Positions 42,556-50,402 of a stretch of 64,000 nucleotides of DNA are shown here, in pieces. The translations under genes were made by a program, and so were the position numbers. Within the stretch, counting starts at the first letter, position 1, and each line of letters begins with the position of its first letter. Under the pieces are notes generated by a model. That model ran no database searches. It was not told the origin of the DNA and saw only the letters and a list, made by a program, of their open reading frames with translations. This stretch comes from Caulobacter sp031457805 (lineage in GTDB: Bacteria > Pseudomonadota > Alphaproteobacteria > Caulobacterales > Caulobacteraceae): positions 1 to 64,000 of the forward strand of contig NZ_JAVDXI010000006.1 in assembly GCF_031457805.1 (NCBI RefSeq), in the 5' to 3' direction.

Positions 42556-44573
42556 GTCTGGCCTCCCTGCGGAGCCGTGGGGGGCGCGCCCGGGAGGGGC
42601 GGCGGCGCCTCGACCGGATCGTCCGGCGCGGCGCCTTCGATATCGGCTTCAGGAACCGCTTCGGGCAAGGGCGCAGGACGCTCGATGCGGGCGCGGATCT
42701 CGGGATCCTTCAGCAGCGCCACGCGCATCACTTCGCGAGCGCGCGGCGCGCCGGCGGTGGCGCCGCCCAGACCGCCGTGCTCGATGATGACCGAGACAGC
42801 GTAGCGCGGATCGTCGTAGGGCGCGAAGGCCACGAACAGGTTGTGGTCCTTCAGGCGCCAGCGCACGTCCTTGCTGTCGCGCGAGACGCCCTTGTCATAG
42901 CTGCGAACCTGCGCCGTGCCGGTCTTGCCGGCCATCTGCACGTCGCCCAGACCCAGCTGACTGTTGCGATAAGCGGTGCCGCGCACGTCGTTGGCCACGG
43001 CGGCCATGCCCCCGCGCACATAGGCCAGATGCTCGGGCGAGAACGGCAGGTCCGGCACCTCTGAACCGGCGGGACGCTCCTCATCGCCGATGGACTTGAT
43101 CAGGCGCGGAACCAGCGCCTTCTTGGCGTTGGCCAGACGGGCCGTCATCACGGCCAGTTGCAGCGCATTGACCGTCAAGGCGCCCTGCCCGATCGCGTAG
43201 CTGGGCGTTTCGCCCGGGAACCAGATCTGGTTGGCGGGATTGCGCTTGAAGGCGCGCTTCTTCCACTCGCGGTCGGGAACGATGCCCTTCTTCTGACCGG
43301 GAATGCCGATGTCGAAGGTCTGGCCAAAGCCCACCGCGCGCGCGGCGCGGGCGATCGCGTCGGGACCGATCTTCAAGGACGTCTGGTAGAAGTAGATGTC
43401 GCACGAGTTCTTGATCGCGTCGTGCATGTTCTGGGGGCCATGGCCGCCCTTCTCCCAACAGCGCCAGACGCGGCCGCCATAGTACCAGCTGCCGGGGCAG
43501 TTGATCCGAATGTCGGGGTCAATACCAGCGGCCAGGGCGGCGAGACCCACCGTCGGCTTGAAGGTCGAGCCGGGCGGGAAAAGACCGGTCATCGACTTGT
43601 CGAGCAGCGGCTTGCGCTCGTACTCGGCCAGGGCCTTGTACTCGGGCCCCGACAGACCGCGCACGAACCGGTTGGCGTCGAAGCTGGGCGCCGAGGCCAT
43701 GCACAACAGGTCGCCGTTGCGGCAATCCATCACGACGATGGCGCCGCTCTCCTCGCCCATCACCTCGAGCGCGCGGTTCTGGATGTCGGCGTCCAGGGTC
43801 AGGCGGATCGCCTTGCCGGCCACGGGCGGAATGTCGCCGGCCGGATCCAGGCGCACGACGCGTCCCACGGAGTCGACCTCAGCCTTGGTGGCGCCCGCGC
43901 GCCCGCGCAGATCCTTGTCGAACGCCTTCTCGACGCCCTGCTTGCCGATCCGGAAGCCCGGGTGGTGCAGGAGGTCCTGATCCTGGGTGGGATCGCCCTC
44001 GGCCGCCTTGAGGTCGCGATCAGACACCTTGGCGACATAACCGATTACGTGCGCGAAGGCGCCGCCGAACGGATAGACCCGCACCTCGCCCATGTCGGCG
44101 GTGACGTTGGGCAGCTCCGGCGCCCGGATGTTGACGCGCGAGAACTCCTCCCAGGAGAGGTCCTCCATCACCACCACCGGCGCCTTGCGCGGCGCGCGGT
44201 CCAGTTCCTTGAGAATACGCGCCCGGCGCGTGCCGTCGATGGGCACCAGCTTGGACAGATCGTCAAGCACGCCTTCGGCGTCCAGGCCCTTGTCCTTGTT
44301 GATCATCAGGCGGAAGTTCGGCCGGTTCGACGCCAGCGAAACGCCGTTACGGTCCATGATCAGGCCCCGCGGCGGCGGCACCAGACGGTAGTTGAACTGG
44401 TTGCCGGCCGAGAGCTTCTGGTAGCGCTGGGCTTCAACCAGTTGCAGTTGCGCGAGTCGTCCGCCCAACGCCAGCAAGCCTGCGCCCGTGAGACCGCCCA
44501 GCAGGAACGCGCGCCGGTGGAAGACGCCCTGACGCTCGTTGACCTCAAAGAAGAAGATGGACGGTTCGCTCAT
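42552..44573 (-). CDS. mrdA: penicillin-binding protein 2 (elongation transpeptidase)
   Basis: The 673-residue peptidoglycan transpeptidase has a cytoplasmic N-terminus and one membrane segment (about 23-40). The dimerisation part follows, and then the transpeptidase with S336-T-F-K339 as the nucleophile motif and later K-T-G-T-A-Q. The end (residues 630-673) is Pro/Glu-rich and probably flexible. It cross-links peptides in the side wall and is targeted by mecillinam (family knowledge). It is four bases downstream of mreD and overlaps rodA. The sequence A-P-P-P-R-G-L-I-M-D-R-N-G in the PBP2 N-terminal loop reads here V-P-P-P-R-G-L-I-M-D-R-N-G. Confidence 0.96.
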   Translation of the reverse strand: MSEPSIFFFEVNERQGVFHRRAFLLGGLTGAGLLALGGRLAQLQLVEAQRYQKLSAGNQFNYRLVPPPRGLIMDRNGVSLASNRPNFRLMINKDKGLDAEGVLDDLSKLVPIDGTRRARILKELDRAPRKAPVVVMEDLSWEEFSRVNIRAPELPNVTADMGEVRVYPFGGAFAHVIGYVAKVSDRDLKAAEGDPTQDQDLLHHPGFRIGKQGVEKAFDKDLRGRAGATKAEVDSVGRVVRLDPAGDIPPVAGKAIRLTLDADIQNRALEVMGEESGAIVVMDCRNGDLLCMASAPSFDANRFVRGLSGPEYKALAEYERKPLLDKSMTGLFPPGSTFKPTVGLAALAAGIDPDIRINCPGSWYYGGRVWRCWEKGGHGPQNMHDAIKNSCDIYFYQTSLKIGPDAIARAARAVGFGQTFDIGIPGQKKGIVPDREWKKRAFKRNPANQIWFPGETPSYAIGQGALTVNALQLAVMTARLANAKKALVPRLIKSIGDEERPAGSEVPDLPFSPEHLAYVRGGMAAVANDVRGTAYRNSQLGLGDVQMAGKTGTAQVRSYDKGVSRDSKDVRWRLKDHNLFVAFAPYDDPRYAVSVIIEHGGLGGATAGAPRAREVMRVALLKDPEIRARIERPAPLPEAVPEADIEGAAPDDPVEAPPPLPGAPPTAPQGGQT

Positions 44574-44577
44574 CGCC

Positions 44578-45093
44578 TCACCGGAACCGCACGTCGGCGT
44601 CCTCGAAGCGATCGACCAAGCGGTGGGCGAACGGGAACAGCAGCGCCGTCACCAGGAACTGCCAGAACACCGCCAGCAGACTGGGCATAGCCAGGCTGTC
44701 GAGCATGGTGAACAGGCAGCCGGCGACCATGGCGATCGCGGTGACGCCAGCGAACCAAGCCCACATCATCGGCCGGCTCTGGCCAGTCATCGCGTTGCGC
44801 AGGATCAGCACCATCGCGTAGGCGACCAGGAGCGCCAGCCCCCAAAGGCCGGTCGGCCCACCCCAGAAGATGTCCAGAAACAGGCCCAGCACTAGCAGGG
44901 CGAACGGCGCCAGGATCGACGGTCGGATCATCGCCCAGGCGAAGGCCGGCACCATGGCGAACACCGGCTCCGGCAATTGCAGACCCCAGATTCGGATCGG
45001 GGCGGCGAACGCCATCGTGGCGCCGATGCACATCAGCATAGGCACGCCGAGCCATCGCGCCGGATTGAGAGGCCTAGCGCCGCTCATGCTCAT
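44578..45093 (-). CDS. mreD: rod-shape protein MreD
   Basis: The 171-residue membrane protein has five to six hydrophobic segments (I-W-G-L-Q-L-P-E-P-V-F-A-M-V-P-A-F-A-W, then L-V-L-G-L-F-L-D-I-F-W-G-G-P-T-G-L-W, and others). The L-G-L-F-L-D-I-F-W-G-x-P-x-G motif is the MreD hallmark. It lies between mreC and mrdA in the elongasome operon and overlaps mreC by four bases. It works with MreC to hold and activate the transpeptidase/RodA pair. Sequence divergence among MreD proteins is high, so context matters, and here it is clear. Confidence 0.93.
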   Translation of the reverse strand: MSMSGARPLNPARWLGVPMLMCIGATMAFAAPIRIWGLQLPEPVFAMVPAFAWAMIRPSILAPFALLVLGLFLDIFWGGPTGLWGLALLVAYAMVLILRNAMTGQSRPMMWAWFAGVTAIAMVAGCLFTMLDSLAMPSLLAVFWQFLVTALLFPFAHRLVDRFEDADVRFR

Positions 45094-46139
45094 CGGGGCG
45101 CTCCCGTCTGAGGCGGCGTGACGGCGGCCGGCGTCCTGGCTGTGGGCGCCGGGGGCTTTTGCGCCGTCGAAGCGGGCTTAGCAGGCGGCGATGGCGATGG
45201 GGTAATCGGCTTTGGCGCCGACAGAATCGAGGTCTGCGGATCCTCAGTCGTGACCGGCGGCAGCGAGCGAGCCTGCAACTGCTTTTCATCGGCCAGTTGG
45301 GCGAAATCCTTGAACAGCAGGATCCGCACATAGTCGATCGAGGCCTGATCGGCGAACAGCACGACGCGCCAACGGCCATCCAGACCCTTCACGGCCGCGC
45401 CGACCGGAAGGCCGCGCGGCACGACGCCGCCGTCGCCCGAGGTCACAACCCGATCGCCCTGCTGGATGGGATCAACGCCCCGCAAATACTCGAGCTTGGG
45501 ATTGGGGCCGCCATCGCCGGTCAGGATCGCCCGCGCATTGGTGCGGTCGATCATCACGGGGGTGCGCGAGGCGATATCGGTGAGCAGCAGAACGCGGCTG
45601 ACGCCGCCCGACACGCCGACGACGCGACCGACCAGACCGCGTTCGTTCAGGACGGGATTGCCGACCACAATCCCGCGTTCCGACCCCGCGTCGGCGAGGC
45701 GGGTGTTGGCGAACGGACCGCGGCTGTCGCTGACCACGCGGGCCGAGGCCATCGGGATCGGCGGGTCAGTGCGCAGACCCAGCAGGCTCTTGAAGCGGTC
45801 GTTCTGGTCCTGCAGCGCCAGGGCGCGATCGCGCCACTGACGCATCTCGGCCAGTTCGGTCTTCAGGCGCCGGTTCTCGTGCGCCGTGAAGAAGTAGCTG
45901 CGGACATAGTCCAAGCCCAGGCCCGTCCAGCGTCCGGGCGCGGCGATCGCGCCGCTGACAGGCCGCGCCACAGTGTCGACGGTCTGCCGCGTGACGCCGT
46001 AGGCCTGCTCCTGAAGCGTCTCGCGACGGTCCGCCAGAAGAAAGGCGACAGCGATGACGGCGGCCACGATCAGGGCCACCGCCGCCGTCCACGTCAATGG
46101 CACCTTCAGGTCGCCCAGCGGACCTTCACGAAAGCGCAC
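45090..46139 (-). CDS. mreC: rod-shape protein MreC
   Basis: The 349-residue periplasmic protein has one membrane helix (about 14-30), a coiled-coil (about 75-110, E-N-R-R-L-K-T-E-L-A-E-M-R-Q-W-R-D-R) and the double beta-barrel. G-V-V-P-R-G-L-P-V-G falls near residue 250. Unusually, the last 60 residues (about 290-349) are Pro/Thr/Ala-rich and probably extended or disordered. It links the cytoplasmic MreB filament to wall enzymes. The GTG at 46139 has GGGAG upstream. It overlaps mreD by four bases and follows mreB at 49 bases. Confidence 0.95.
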   Translation of the reverse strand: MRFREGPLGDLKVPLTWTAAVALIVAAVIAVAFLLADRRETLQEQAYGVTRQTVDTVARPVSGAIAAPGRWTGLGLDYVRSYFFTAHENRRLKTELAEMRQWRDRALALQDQNDRFKSLLGLRTDPPIPMASARVVSDSRGPFANTRLADAGSERGIVVGNPVLNERGLVGRVVGVSGGVSRVLLLTDIASRTPVMIDRTNARAILTGDGGPNPKLEYLRGVDPIQQGDRVVTSGDGGVVPRGLPVGAAVKGLDGRWRVVLFADQASIDYVRILLFKDFAQLADEKQLQARSLPPVTTEDPQTSILSAPKPITPSPSPPAKPASTAQKPPAPTARTPAAVTPPQTGAPR

Positions 46140-46188
46140 TTAAGTTTCTCCCGACGCCCCCCGCGGCGCTTCTAGAAGGAATGCCGGC

Positions 46189-47232
46189 TTAGGCCAGCGT
46201 GGATTCCAGGACGCCCTTCATCCACTTGGGATGCTCCAGCACCTTGCCGCAGCCCAGGGCCACGCACGACAGCGGATCGTCGGCGACCGTGACCGGCAGG
46301 CCGGTGTGGTCGCGGATCTCGGCGTCAAGGCCGCGCAGCAGCGCGCCGCCGCCGGTCAGCATGATGCCCTTGTCGGCGATGTCCGAGGCCAGTTCCGGCG
46401 GGGTCGCTTCCAGGGCCACCTTCACGGCTTCGACGATCTGACCGACCGGCTCGGCCAGGGCGTCAGCGGCCTGCTTTTCGCTGATGCGAACTTCGCGCGG
46501 CACGCCCTGCATCAGGTCGCGACCCTTGACGTCGATCGATAGCCCCTCGCCGTCGGCCGGTGCGCGGGCGGTGCCGATTTCCTTCTTGATGCGCTCGGCG
46601 GTTGTCTCGCCGATCAGCAGGTTATGGTGGCGACGCATATAGCTGATGATCGCCTCGTCCATCTTGTCGCCGCCGACGCGGACCGAGCGCGAATAGACGA
46701 TGCCCGACAGCGACAGCACGGCCACCTCGGTGGTGCCGCCGCCGATGTCGACGACCATCGAGCCGGTCGGTTCGTGGATCGGCAGACCGGCGCCGATCGC
46801 GGCGGCCATCGGCTCGTCGATCAGGCCGACGCGACGCGCCGAGGCGTTCAGGCAGCTGTCGTTGATGGCGCGGCGTTCCACGGCGGTGGCGCCCGACGGC
46901 ACGCACACGATCACCTTCGGGTTCACGAAGCCCTTGCGGTTGTGAACCTTGCGGATGAAATACTTGATCATCTCTTCGGCGACTTCGAAGTCGGCGATGA
47001 CGCCGTCGCGCATCGGGCGGATGGCTTCCATATGGCCCGGCGTGCGGCCCAGCATCTGCTTGGCCTCGATACCCACGGCGTGGACGATCTTCCGGCCGCC
47101 GACATTGCGCAGGGCCACCACCGACGGCTCGTTCAGAACGATCCCCTTGCCCTTCATGTAGATGAGGGTGTTGGCGGTTCCGAGGTCGATGGCGATGTCG
47201 TTCGAGATCACGCCGAAGAGGGAAGAAAACAT
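46189..47232 (-). CDS. mreB: actin-like rod-shape protein MreB
   Basis: The 347-residue actin homologue has phosphate 1 loop D-L-G-T-A-N-T-L-I-Y (16-25), phosphate 2 V-D-I-G-G-G-T-T-E-V-A-V-L-S, and the adenosine loop M-L-T-G-G-G-A-L-L-R-G-L. It polymerises under the inner membrane and directs side-wall synthesis. The ATG at 47232 is standard. It is the first gene of mreB-mreC-mreD-mrdA-rodA. A 350-base leader with a hairpin lies upstream, which may hold the main promoter of the operon. Confidence 0.98.
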   Translation of the reverse strand: MFSSLFGVISNDIAIDLGTANTLIYMKGKGIVLNEPSVVALRNVGGRKIVHAVGIEAKQMLGRTPGHMEAIRPMRDGVIADFEVAEEMIKYFIRKVHNRKGFVNPKVIVCVPSGATAVERRAINDSCLNASARRVGLIDEPMAAAIGAGLPIHEPTGSMVVDIGGGTTEVAVLSLSGIVYSRSVRVGGDKMDEAIISYMRRHHNLLIGETTAERIKKEIGTARAPADGEGLSIDVKGRDLMQGVPREVRISEKQAADALAEPVGQIVEAVKVALEATPPELASDIADKGIMLTGGGALLRGLDAEIRDHTGLPVTVADDPLSCVALGCGKVLEHPKWMKGVLESTLA

Positions 47233-47584
47233 TGAAAGCCCTGACTGAGGGGTAGGAGGGGCGTTACGAGCGGTCGGATCGAAGAGCAGATCGTAGAAGA
47301 AGGACCAATTCCGTCTCCAAGACGGCGTCGGCGGAGAAGAAAAGGCTCCTACTTCAATTCAATGCGAGGACAACATGATTCCCGCATTTGGCGGATTTCG
47401 ATCCGGTCCGCGCGCCCAGCCGCCCGACGGGAGCGCCGCCCCCTGGCCGCGCCGTCGTCCGAGCGACAAGAAACGCGCCGACGCCGCCCGTTTGCCCTGC
47501 GAAAGCGTTGATTTCAAGGTCTATTCGCGGGGCTTTTGAAGGCTTTTGCAGACGAGCCCGCCAAGCATCCGAAAGTGGCGAAAT
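47233..47584. other. mreB upstream region with a hairpin and a possible small gene
   Basis: This 352-base gap holds the mreB promoter region. CCGTCT-CCA-AGACGG (47311-47325) could form a short hairpin in the mreB leader RNA. No clear promoter box was fixed. A 54-codon reading frame on the plus strand is listed separately. The rest is not recognised. Confidence 0.4.
47375..47539 (+). CDS. possible small protein, 54 aa, divergent from mreB
   Basis: An ATG at 47375 with GAGGA eight bases upstream opens 54 codons ending at TGA 47539. The product is basic and Pro/Arg-rich (G-F-R-S-G-P-R-A-Q-P-P-D-G, P-W-P-R-R-R-P-S-D-K-K-R) with one cysteine. It has no signal or membrane segment and matches nothing I know. 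It is listed because the ribosome-binding site is good and the position is otherwise empty. Random GC-rich frames of this length are common, so it may not be real. Confidence 0.25.
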   Translation: MIPAFGGFRSGPRAQPPDGSAAPWPRRRPSDKKRADAARLPCESVDFKVYSRGF

Positions 47585-48463
47585 CTAGCCGAGCGCCGCC
47601 ATGACGACGCCGACCGCCGTTATGGCCCCGGCGACGACCTGCAAGGCCGTCAGGCGCTCCTTGAACAGACGTCGTCCAGCGATGGCCGCAATGGGCATCT
47701 CGATCACGCCGACCGCCCTCACCGGCCCCACGGGCGACAGCGCCATGGCGGTGAACCACAGGCCAGAGGCCGCCGCCCCGCAAAAGCCCGCGCCCAGAGA
47801 CTGTCGCCATGCGGCGATGACGGCCCCGAGCGCGGCGCGGTCGCGCCAGGCCAGGTAGCTGGTCAGCGCCACTGTCTGGATGGCTTGCACAACCATCACC
47901 GTGACGAAGGCCGAGGCCGCCGGGTGCGCTGGGTCAAAGGCCAGGCTGGCTTGCCGAAAGCAGTTGGCGCTCAGCGCGAAAATCGCGCCCGATCCCAGCC
48001 CAGCAAGGACCGCGCCCTTGCGGAGCGTGACCTCGCCGCGTGGCCAGGTCAGGATCGCAAGGCCTACTGAGGCGATCAGCCCGCCGGCCCAGGTCACCAC
48101 GCCGACATGGTCGCCAAAGAACAGCACGCCCCAGACCAGCGCGAACGGCAGGCCGCTCTGCTGCATCGCCGTGCCCAGCGCGAAGGTCGAGCGCTGCATG
48201 GCGGTCAGCAAGGCAGCCGTCGCAGCGATCTGCAGCCCCGCCCCCGCCGCGCAAGCCATCCAGAAATGAACCGTGGGGTGCGCGGTCGCGCCGGGCGTCA
48301 CCAGCCAGGCGATCGCCGCGAAGAGGGTCGCGAAGGGCAGCCCGAACAGAAACCGCACCAGGGTCGCGCCCCAGGGTCCGGCGTCGCCCATGATGGAACG
48401 CTGGGCGGCGTTACGCGCCACCTGCAGGGCCGCGGCGCTGATGGTGATAGGTATCCAGATCAA
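47585..48463 (-). CDS. EamA/DMT-family transporter
   Basis: The 292-residue membrane protein has about ten hydrophobic segments in two homologous halves. The C-terminal half ends with P-I-A-A-I-A-G-R-R-L-F-K-E-R-L-T-A-L-Q-V-V-A-G-A-I-T-A-V-G-V, typical of EamA domains (here R-R-L-F-K-E in place of the usual W-L-F-L-G-E). Such permeases export amino acids or metabolites. The TTG start is supported by a strong GAGGAGGGG upstream. It lies between mreB and leuA, but no link to either is evident. Confidence 0.85.
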   Translation of the reverse strand: MIWIPITISAAALQVARNAAQRSIMGDAGPWGATLVRFLFGLPFATLFAAIAWLVTPGATAHPTVHFWMACAAGAGLQIAATAALLTAMQRSTFALGTAMQQSGLPFALVWGVLFFGDHVGVVTWAGGLIASVGLAILTWPRGEVTLRKGAVLAGLGSGAIFALSANCFRQASLAFDPAHPAASAFVTVMVVQAIQTVALTSYLAWRDRAALGAVIAAWRQSLGAGFCGAAASGLWFTAMALSPVGPVRAVGVIEMPIAAIAGRRLFKERLTALQVVAGAITAVGVVMAALG

Positions 48464-48587
48464 ACGCCCCTCCTCTCCGCGATGCGCGAAGAGCCGCCTT
48501 CAAAACGCGCGTGCGTTCGCACGGCCACGGCGGGCCGGCAAGCTTGACGGACAGGATCAACCTGTCCGCCAAAAGCCAGACGAAAAC

Positions 48588-50162
48588 CTAGAAACCGCTG
48601 GCGATCGCCGCCTCAGGCCGGCTCTTCTCCTTGCGGGCGAAGAGATTGTTCAGCGCGTTGACATAGGCCTTGGCCGATGCCGTCAGCGTGTCGGTGTCGG
48701 CGGCCGCGCCGGTGGCGATGCGGCCGTCCTCTTCCAGACGCACCGAGACCTGGGCCTGGGCGTCGGTGCCCTCGGTCACCGCATGCACCTGGAACAGGCG
48801 CAAGGCCGCGCTGTGCGGCACGATCTTGTGGATGGCGTTGAACACCGCGTCGACAGGACCGTCGCCCGTCGCCTCGGCGGTGCTGGGGACGCCGTCGATG
48901 TCCAGGGTCAGTTCGGCCGACTGGCCGTCAGTGCCGGCCACGACGCGCAGGCGCGACACCCGGATCTTTTCTGAGCCACGGGCCAGGGCGTCGTCGACCA
49001 GGGCGACGATGTCGTCGTCGAAGACGTGCTTCTTCTTGTCGGCCAGTTCCTTGAAGCGACCGAAGGCGTCGTTCAGCGCGTTCTGGCCCAGCTCGTAACC
49101 CAGGGCCTTCAGCTTTTCACGGAAGGCGTGACGGCCCGAGTGCTTGCCCATGACCAGGTTCGTGGCGCCCTGCCCCACGTCCTCGGGCTTCATGATCTCG
49201 TAAGTCTCGGCGTTCTTCAGCATGCCGTCCTGGTGGATGCCGCTCTCGTGCGCGAAGGCGTTCTTGCCGACGATCGCCTTGTTGAACTGCACCGGGAAGC
49301 CGGTGATGGCCGAGACGTAGCGGCTAGCGCGGGTGATGTGCACCGGATCGACGTTGGTGCCGTAGGGCAGATGGTCGCCGCGCACCCGCAGGGCCATGAC
49401 GATCTCTTCCAGGGCGGCGTTGCCGGCGCGTTCGCCGATGCCGTTGATCGCCACCTCGACCTGGCGCGCGCCACCTTCGATGGCGGCGATCGAGTTGGCG
49501 ACCGCCAGACCCAGGTCGTTGTGGCAGTGGGCCGAGAAGATCGCCTTGTCGGCGCCCGGAACACTGGTGATCACGTCACGGAACAGCTCGCCGTACTCCG
49601 ACGGATACGAATAGCCGACGGTGTCGGGCAGGTTGATCGTCGTGGCGCCGGCCTTGATGGCGGCCTCGACGCAGCGCTTCAGGAAGTCACGCTCGGTGCG
49701 GGTGGCGTCCTCGGCCGACCACTCGACATCGCCGACCAGGTTGCGGGCGTGGCTGACCGAGCGGGTGATCGCCTCCAGAACCGCGTCCGGCTCCATCTGC
49801 AGCTTGTACTTCATGTGTACAGGGCTGGTGGAGATGAAGGTGTGAATGCGGCCACGCTTGGCGCGGCGCACGGCCTCGGCGCAGCGGTCAATGTCGCCGG
49901 CGGCGGCGCGGGCCAGGCCGCACACCGTGCTCTCGGTGATCAGTTCGGCGATCTGGCGGACGGCCTCGAAGTCGCCGTTCGAGGCAATCGGGAAGCCGGC
50001 CTCGATGACGTCGACCCCCATTTCTTCGAGGATCTTGGCCAGCTCCAGCTTCTCTTCCAGCGACATGGACGCGCCGGGCGACTGCTCGCCGTCGCGCATG
50101 GTGGTGTCAAATACGACGACGTTGTCGCGCTTGCTGATAGCGCCAGCGGGTACGGTGGTCAT
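48588..50162 (-). CDS. leuA: 2-isopropylmalate synthase
   Basis: The 524-residue enzyme starts leucine synthesis from acetyl-CoA and 2-oxoisovalerate. The N-terminal D-T-T-M-R-D-G-E-Q-S-P-G, the metal motif H-C-H-N-D-L-G-L-A, and G-I-G-E-R-A-G-N-A-A-L-E-E place it in the catalytic barrel. A C-terminal regulatory domain (about 390-515) for feedback inhibition by leucine is present: V-V-A-G-T-D-G-Q-S-A-E-L-T-L, then G-D-G-P-V-D-A-V-F-N-A-I. The ATG at 50162 is preceded by a leucine-rich leader peptide and pairing segments that suggest attenuation. The length is usual for the long LeuA type. Confidence 0.97.
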   Translation of the reverse strand: MTTVPAGAISKRDNVVVFDTTMRDGEQSPGASMSLEEKLELAKILEEMGVDVIEAGFPIASNGDFEAVRQIAELITESTVCGLARAAAGDIDRCAEAVRRAKRGRIHTFISTSPVHMKYKLQMEPDAVLEAITRSVSHARNLVGDVEWSAEDATRTERDFLKRCVEAAIKAGATTINLPDTVGYSYPSEYGELFRDVITSVPGADKAIFSAHCHNDLGLAVANSIAAIEGGARQVEVAINGIGERAGNAALEEIVMALRVRGDHLPYGTNVDPVHITRASRYVSAITGFPVQFNKAIVGKNAFAHESGIHQDGMLKNAETYEIMKPEDVGQGATNLVMGKHSGRHAFREKLKALGYELGQNALNDAFGRFKELADKKKHVFDDDIVALVDDALARGSEKIRVSRLRVVAGTDGQSAELTLDIDGVPSTAEATGDGPVDAVFNAIHKIVPHSAALRLFQVHAVTEGTDAQAQVSVRLEEDGRIATGAAADTDTLTASAKAYVNALNNLFARKEKSRPEAAIASGF

Positions 50163-50244
50163 GGGAGTACTCGTCGAAAGGGGTGTGTCTGCGTGCGGGC
50201 TGCGGGTTCAATCATCCCCTGTGCGCCCGGCCACGACGATGCGC

Positions 50245-50331
50245 GGCCCCTAGAGCGCCCAGGGGCTGATAAGCCGAAGCGAAAGCAGGTCGCGCGCGAC
50301 AGTCATGCCTGACTTTCTACACATAGCCCCT
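50245..50331 (-). promoter_or_regulatory. leuA attenuator with Leu-rich leader peptide
   Basis: Upstream of leuA on the minus strand, three RNA segments can pair in alternative ways. Segment 1 is AGGGGCT (50331-50325), segment 2 AGCCCCT (50267-50261) and segment 3 AGGGGCC (50251-50245). Pair 1:2 is perfect; pair 2:3 has six matched bases and forms a hairpin (50246-50266) at the leader stop. The leader peptide frame (50306-50250) lies between segments 1 and 2 and covers segment 2. Ribosome stalling at its leucine codons would choose between structures. No T-run follows segment 3. Confidence 0.6.
50250..50306 (-). CDS. leuA leader peptide, 18 aa
   Basis: The ATG at 50306 opens M-T-V-A-R-D-L-L-S-L-R-L-I-S-P-W-A-L, with stop TAG at 50250-50252. 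Five of the 18 residues are leucine, four of them within residues 7-12, encoded by CTG CTT, CTT and CTT. CTT is a rare leucine codon in GC-rich genomes of this kind. The frame is 88 bases before leuA. Its size, leucine cluster and place match leader peptides that sense charged leucyl-tRNA. The ribosome-binding site (CAGG) is modest. Confidence 0.7.
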   Translation of the reverse strand: MTVARDLLSLRLISPWAL

Positions 50332-50402
50332 GAATCGAGCAAGCAATTTGCGCCACCCGAACATTCCGCTGCGAATGGCGCAATTTTGTTCCTCGCAACC
50401 GC

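Noticed and set aside
43158..44690. 510-codon frame opposite mrdA
   Set aside because: Antisense shadow; the mrdA reading has all transpeptidase motifs.
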